From NCBI GenBank assembly GCA_007375645.1, contig VMER01000003.1, positions 145,553 to 185,956 of the forward strand: DNA of 40,404 nucleotides, written 5' to 3'. The DNA is from Parcubacteria group bacterium LiPW_15 (GTDB lineage: Bacteria > Patescibacteriota > Minisyncoccia > UBA6257 > 2-01-FULL-56-20). A model generated the notes under the pieces. That model was not told the DNA's origin. It did not search any database and saw only the letters and a program-made list of their open reading frames with translations. Below, in pieces: positions 35,695 through 40,404 of the stretch (position 1 is its first letter; each line of letters opens with the position of its first letter). Position numbers and translations under genes: made by a program.

Positions 35695-36201
35695 ATGCAA
35701 TTTCAAGTACCTCAATTTATAGAAACTGAGGATAAGATAATCGGCCCCCTTACATTAAGGCAGTTTTTTTATATTGCCGGCGGGGCGGCCCTTATTTTGG
35801 CTTCTTATTTTGCACTTCAATTTTGGCTCTGGATAATCGTTACCCTGCTTATCGCCGCCGTTTCCGTCGGCTTCGCGTTCGTGGTTATCAACGGCAAGCC
35901 GTTGCCGAAACTTCTTTTGGCGGCCTTTAATTTTTATTGGAATCCGCAAATATATGCCTGGCAGCCGGAACAGCCCGCCCTGCCCAAGACAGAAGAAAAT
36001 ATGAAAAAAGCCGGCTTTTCTCTGGAAAAGATCGTTGCCGGAATGGCGCTCAATAACGCTTGGCGATATCTTCAAACCGGAAGCAAAGCTCCGGAAGAAC
36101 AGAAGGCGGAGCCGGTGGAGGTGAAAACAAAAGAGGTTTACCAGGTTTTCCGCGAAATAACCGGAGAACGAAAAGTCGCCAAGCGGGTAGACTACCGCTA
36201 A
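35695..36201 (+). CDS. PrgI-family (VirB3-like) T4SS protein
   Basis: 168 aa; MQFQVPQFIETEDKIIGPLTLRQFFYIAGGAALILASYF...VAFVVINGKPLPKLLLAAFNFYWNPQIYAW-type pattern; typical PrgI two-TM architecture immediately upstream of VirB4. Confidence 0.9.
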   Translation: MQFQVPQFIETEDKIIGPLTLRQFFYIAGGAALILASYFALQFWLWIIVTLLIAAVSVGFAFVVINGKPLPKLLLAAFNFYWNPQIYAWQPEQPALPKTEENMKKAGFSLEKIVAGMALNNAWRYLQTGSKAPEEQKAEPVEVKTKEVYQVFREITGERKVAKRVDYR

Positions 36202-36233
36202 GTGCCCAAAAATCAGGTATAATTAATAAACAA

Positions 36234-36905
36234 ATGCCGGCAAACTTCGCAAATTCCCAAGACCTGGTGGAGGTCGAACAAATAAAAGATTCGACCCTTG
36301 TCCTTAAAGACGGCAGCTTGCGCCAGATACTTATGGTTAGCGGCATTAACTTCGCCCTTAAATCCGAAGAGGAACAAAACGCCATCTCCGGCTCTTATGC
36401 GAACTTCTTAAACAGCATAGATTTCGGCATCCAAATCATTGTTCACTCCAGAAAAATAAACATCGAAAAATACCTGACCGACCTGGATCAAAAAAAGGCG
36501 GCCGAGCAGTCTCCGCTTCTCCAAAATCAGATAGGCGAGTACAGGGAATTCGTCCGTCAGTTCGTGGAAGAGAATGCGATCATGTCCAAATCTTTCTTGG
36601 CGGTCGTCCCTTGGCAATCGGTAAGTTTTTCCGGCGCCGCATCGAGTCTCGGCGGAATGCTCCCGTTCGGAAAAAAGAAGCTTTCCACCGAACAGCAGAA
36701 GGTAAGCGATACCGCTAAAAACGAAAATTTCGCAAAAGATATTCAGCAGCTGAGTCAGCGCGTGGCCCAGGTGGTTGATGGCCTTTCGGCTATCGGCCTG
36801 GACGTTGTCCTCTTAAACGACGAACAGCTGGCAGAGCTCTTCTACAACTTTTATAATCCGGAAACCACCGAGAAAGAAAATATAAATCTGCCGAAAGAAA
36901 AATAA
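36234..36905 (+). CDS. VirB4/TraC N-terminal-domain protein (separate gene)
   Basis: 223 aa from ATG 36234 (the longer ORF from 36060 overlaps prgI out of frame); QDLVEVEQIKDSTLVLKDGSLRQILMVSGINFALKSEEEQNAISGSYANFLNSIDFGIQIIVHSR. Confidence 0.85.
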   Translation: MPANFANSQDLVEVEQIKDSTLVLKDGSLRQILMVSGINFALKSEEEQNAISGSYANFLNSIDFGIQIIVHSRKINIEKYLTDLDQKKAAEQSPLLQNQIGEYREFVRQFVEENAIMSKSFLAVVPWQSVSFSGAASSLGGMLPFGKKKLSTEQQKVSDTAKNENFAKDIQQLSQRVAQVVDGLSAIGLDVVLLNDEQLAELFYNFYNPETTEKENINLPKEK

Positions 36906-36906
36906 T

Positions 36907-38622
36907 ATGGCGGACAACTTCGAAAATATAAAAAAGATTATTTCCCCGTCCGGACTGAAGATCGAATCCAATCATGTAAAGATCGGGGATAAATTCGCAA
37001 AAACCTTTTTCGTTTATTCTTACCCCAGATATCTATCTACCGGCTGGTTTGAGCCGCTTATCAACTTGCCGCATCTTTTTGACGTCTCGGTTTTTATAAC
37101 CCCGCTGGACACAGGGTCCACTCTTAAAAAACTGCGCAAAAAGGCTGCTCAGGTGGAATCGCAGATAATGGACCAACAGGAAAAGGGCATGGTTCGGGAC
37201 CCCCAGCTCGAGACGGCTTTTTCCGATGTGGAAAATTTGCGCGACGTGCTTCAGCAGTCCGAGGAAAAAATGTTCTCGGTCGGAGTTTATATAACCATTT
37301 ATGCCGATAACTTGGAGGAACTTTCGAAGCTCGAAAGCAAAATGACGACGCTTTTGGAAGCCAAGCTCGTCTATATTAAGCCGTCGCTCTTCACCCAGCT
37401 TGAAGGGTTTCAGACTATTCTGCCCCTAGGAGAGGATAGGCTCAAGGTAACAACCCCTATGAATTCCGGCCCGGTGTCGTCCTTCTTCCCGTTTGTGTCC
37501 GAAGACCTCACCTCCGACCAGGGAATAATGTATGGCATAAATCGCCACAACAACAATTTGGTCATTTTCGATCGCTTTTCTTTGGAGAATGCCAACCAGG
37601 TCGTCTTTGCCAAATCCGGAGGCGGAAAAAGCTATGCTTCAAAACTCGACATAATCCGTTCCCTTATGATGGGCACGGACATAATAGTTATTGATCCGGA
37701 AAACGAATATGAACGGCTCGCCGAAGGGTTCGGCGGAAGCTTTTTCAATATTTCTCTCACCTCGCACGAACACGTAAATCCTTTTGATATTCCGATCATC
37801 CCCGAAGGCGAAAATCCCGCAGACGTTTTACGCTCTCATATCGTGAATCTTGCCGGACTTATGAAGCTCATGCTCGGAAAGCTTTCTCCGGCCGAGGATG
37901 CGATTCTTGACCGCGCCATAACCGAAACCTATGCTTCCCGCGAAATCGTTCCGGGCGAAGACTTCACCGGAAAACCGGCTCCTCTTCTTGAAGACCTCGA
38001 AACCATCTTGAGAAATCTGGAGGGCGGAAAGGACATGGCGGAGCGTTTGTATAAATACACCAAGGGCAGTTTCGCCGGACTTATAAATCAACCGACAAAT
38101 ATCGACATCAATAACCGCCTGATAGTGTTTTCCATCCGCGACCTGGAAGAAGAACTCCGCCCGATAGGCATGTATGTAACCCTGAACTTCATTTGGAATC
38201 TCATCCGCGCGAAACTGAAACGCCGCATATTGGTCATTGATGAGGCTTGGATAATGATGAAAAACGAAGATTCCGCCAGCTTTATGTTTGGCCTGGTAAA
38301 GCGGGCGAGAAAATACTTCCTTGGAGTCACCACCATCACCCAAGACGTAGAAGATTTCCTGCGTTCGCCCTACGGGCGCCCGATAGTCACTAACGCGTCC
38401 ATCCAACTCCTGCTGAAGCAGGCTCCGGCGACAATTGATATTGTCGGCAAGGCTTTTTCCCTGACTGAGGCCGAAAAAAATCTTTTGCTTTCCGCCGAAG
38501 TGGGCACGGGCTTGTTCTTCGCCGGCAAAAAGCACGTAGCCATACAGATAATTCCTTCCTACTTTGAAGATAAGATAATTACTACCAATCCGGCGGAGCT
38601 TCTGGAGAAGAAGTCCCCGTAG
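36907..38622 (+). CDS. VirB4/TraC-like conjugation ATPase (C-terminal portion)
   Basis: 571 aa; Walker A FAKSGGGKSYASKLDIIRSLMMGTDIIVIDPENEY, Walker B RRILVIDEAWIMM, TITQDVEDFLRSPYGRPIVTNASIQLLLKQ. Confidence 0.95.
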   Translation: MADNFENIKKIISPSGLKIESNHVKIGDKFAKTFFVYSYPRYLSTGWFEPLINLPHLFDVSVFITPLDTGSTLKKLRKKAAQVESQIMDQQEKGMVRDPQLETAFSDVENLRDVLQQSEEKMFSVGVYITIYADNLEELSKLESKMTTLLEAKLVYIKPSLFTQLEGFQTILPLGEDRLKVTTPMNSGPVSSFFPFVSEDLTSDQGIMYGINRHNNNLVIFDRFSLENANQVVFAKSGGGKSYASKLDIIRSLMMGTDIIVIDPENEYERLAEGFGGSFFNISLTSHEHVNPFDIPIIPEGENPADVLRSHIVNLAGLMKLMLGKLSPAEDAILDRAITETYASREIVPGEDFTGKPAPLLEDLETILRNLEGGKDMAERLYKYTKGSFAGLINQPTNIDINNRLIVFSIRDLEEELRPIGMYVTLNFIWNLIRAKLKRRILVIDEAWIMMKNEDSASFMFGLVKRARKYFLGVTTITQDVEDFLRSPYGRPIVTNASIQLLLKQAPATIDIVGKAFSLTEAEKNLLLSAEVGTGLFFAGKKHVAIQIIPSYFEDKIITTNPAELLEKKSP

Positions 38623-38641
38623 GGATTGTCAAAAAAAACAA

Positions 38642-39562
38642 ATGGAGGAACAACGCGCGGCCAAAAAACCGGCTGCCCCGGAGACAGAGGAAAAGCCGCA
38701 AGCGGGTCACAAGATATCTACCGTTGAGGGGATTATTGTTCTCTTTCTCCTCTTGGTCCTAGATACGGTAGAGTTTGTGATTGTCTTTGTCGGCTTAGAC
38801 GATTTCGGAATTACCGATCTGTTGGGATCGCCGATATTTTTGTATTTGAACATGAAAGGGGTTCCCCCCGCCCGCCAGCTTATCGCTTGGCTTATAGAAA
38901 TTTTCCCGTATCTCGGCTGGTTGCCTCTTAAGAGCGCCGGCTGGGGGCTCACTTGGTGGGCGGATGCGCATCCGAAAAGTTTGGCCGCCAAGGCTTTTTC
39001 GGCTGCGGCAGCGGCAACCGACGTCAAAAAAGGAGGCGCACAAGCCGCGGAAAAGGCCGGTGGAACCGTTGCAACCAAAGCCGAAACCGTCTTGGCCGAA
39101 GAGGCTGCCGGGACGGCGGAAGGAGCGGCCAAGGCCGGCCTTTCCGAATCTGAGGTCTCCGCCAAAAAAGCCAAGGAGGCAACCGAGGTTTTTGGCGGAG
39201 AAACCACAACTCCAACCGAAAAAGTCGAAGAGGAACTATTGGGAGAAAAACCGGTTGTTCGGGCCGAAGAGCCGGAAGAAGAGGCCGTTGCAGAAAAACC
39301 AGCCGGAACCCGGTCGGAACGAAAGACTGAAGATCTGAACGCGGAAGAAAAAGAGGAAGAGCCCGAAGAATTCGCGGGTGCCCGCCTTGGCGGAGCATAT
39401 GAGGAAGAGGAAAGCGTCGAAAAAACAATGGAGGAGGTTGAGGTGGAGGGCAATTCCGTGGATCTCAGCGGAAAAAGAAATAACGTTATAGATGCCGCGG
39501 ATCGTTTCGGTCCGCAGAATCCGCCGGCCGACAAATTCGGACGGGATAAGCTAGCCGCGTAA
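38642..39562 (+). CDS. Membrane protein with long acidic low-complexity tail (T4SS-like operon)
   Basis: 306 aa; TM GIIVLFLLLVLDTVEFVIVFVGL plus second hydrophobic region; Glu/Ala-rich C-terminal half. Confidence 0.8.
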   Translation: MEEQRAAKKPAAPETEEKPQAGHKISTVEGIIVLFLLLVLDTVEFVIVFVGLDDFGITDLLGSPIFLYLNMKGVPPARQLIAWLIEIFPYLGWLPLKSAGWGLTWWADAHPKSLAAKAFSAAAAATDVKKGGAQAAEKAGGTVATKAETVLAEEAAGTAEGAAKAGLSESEVSAKKAKEATEVFGGETTTPTEKVEEELLGEKPVVRAEEPEEEAVAEKPAGTRSERKTEDLNAEEKEEEPEEFAGARLGGAYEEEESVEKTMEEVEVEGNSVDLSGKRNNVIDAADRFGPQNPPADKFGRDKLAA

Positions 39563-39594
39563 GTTTCAGGCTGATTTGCTAGAATAATAGTAGG

Positions 39595-40278
39595 ATGTTA
39601 AAGAAACTTTTTTATATTCTTCTTCTTGTTCCGGCGTTAGCGCTTCCTTTGGAAGGTTTTGGCCAGACCGCTCAACCGGTCGCGGTCTTGAGTTGGAAGG
39701 CAAAGACCTACGTCCCCTCGTCTTATCAGGGGAAAATTCTGCCCGGCTCAACCACTCCGCTTTTGGCTTCTTTGGATATTTTCATGTCGGGGAAGGCCGT
39801 GAATCTTTCCGGCTATAAAATTTACTGGTATTTGAACAACACCTTGATAGATCGCGGAGTCGGCCTTCAATCCGTAAGCATTAGGACGCCGCAGACCTTG
39901 GGCGGAGGCTCCATAACTTTGCGGGCCCAAATTCCGGATTTTTCGAGCGGCTCTCTTGTAAAAAGCGTGAGCATACCCCTGGTGTCGCCATCAATCGTCA
40001 TAGAAAATCCATCCGGCCCAAGCGAATTATTTTCCAAAACACTGAGATTGAAAATTGTTCCCTATTTTTTTACGGTTAGCGATCTTTCCTCCCTTAAATT
40101 TAATTGGTCGGTCGGCGGAATAGAAGTAAAAGCGGCGGAAGACCCTCAAAATCTGATAATAAATACGAACCCGGATGCGGCCCCGGGAGCGGCGCTCAGC
40201 GTCTCGGCAACGGTTTCAAATCCGGCCGGGTATTTTGAATCCGCATCGGCGCAAAAGTCTTTTACTTTGTCCAATTAA
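39595..40278 (+). CDS. Secreted beta-rich (Ig-like) protein of T4SS-like operon
   Basis: 227 aa; signal peptide MLKKLFYILLLVPALALPLEGFG then beta-strand-like pattern. Confidence 0.8.
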   Translation: MLKKLFYILLLVPALALPLEGFGQTAQPVAVLSWKAKTYVPSSYQGKILPGSTTPLLASLDIFMSGKAVNLSGYKIYWYLNNTLIDRGVGLQSVSIRTPQTLGGGSITLRAQIPDFSSGSLVKSVSIPLVSPSIVIENPSGPSELFSKTLRLKIVPYFFTVSDLSSLKFNWSVGGIEVKAAEDPQNLIINTNPDAAPGAALSVSATVSNPAGYFESASAQKSFTLSN

Positions 40279-40404
40279 TGTCTTGGCTTTTAAATATCGC
40301 TCTCGCGGCCGAGATCAACACCAATCTCCCCGGCCCCTATGATGTAGCCGTAACCGGCCCGGTAGGTTTCATTGCCAACTTCTACTACTTTGCCTTGGGA
40401 CTTG
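40278..40404 (+). CDS. Membrane/pilin-like protein, partial at window end
   Basis: ATG overlaps previous stop (TAATG); MSWLLNIALAAEINTNLPGPYDVAVTGPVGFIANFYYFALGL... Confidence 0.65.
   Translation, partial: MSWLLNIALAAEINTNLPGPYDVAVTGPVGFIANFYYFALGL

Noticed and set aside
36060-36233. Upstream extension of the VirB4 N-terminal ORF
   Set aside because: Overlaps the prgI-like gene out of frame; the ATG at 36234 preceded by TATAAT is a better start.
38707-39534. 275-aa minus-strand ORF (Ser/Ala-rich)
   Set aside because: Shadow of the Glu/Ala-rich 306-aa gene in the T4SS-like operon; low complexity.

Overview
The window looks like a chromosome segment from a Candidate Phyla Radiation / Patescibacteria-like (Parcubacteria-type) bacterium; this is inferred from protein flavour and gene packing, with no search run. 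Housekeeping genes: folD (partial), glyA, a yvcK-like gene, ftsH, def, tyrS, clpP, a membrane pyrophosphatase, nusA, yraN, a DksA/TraR-type zinc finger, a ComM/YifB-like AAA ATPase, a UvrD/PcrA helicase and rsmA, plus tRNA-His(GTG), tRNA-Ile(TAT) and tRNA-Gly(TCC). The right end (29.6-40.4 kb) is a tightly packed operon for a type IV secretion-like apparatus: VirB6/TrbL-like protein, PrgI-like protein, a VirB4/TraC-like ATPase split into two genes, and several uncharacterised envelope proteins. The most interesting observations are: (1) a class of stand-alone gene islets, each with TTGACA-17/18-TATAAT-like promoter, SD sequence, compositionally distinct ORF and its own terminator, set among host genes that mostly look leaderless; (2) an apparent ~188-nt structured ncRNA with its own promoter and terminator upstream of def; (3) a free-standing LAGLIDADG endonuclease ORF flanked by exact 16-17-bp direct repeats, the first of which contains its start codon; (4) a 1252-aa glycine-zipper/repeat protein; (5) the split-VirB4 secretion operon; (6) nested palindromic elements and tRNA 3'-end fragments. 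All functional calls are by eye from the translated sequence.
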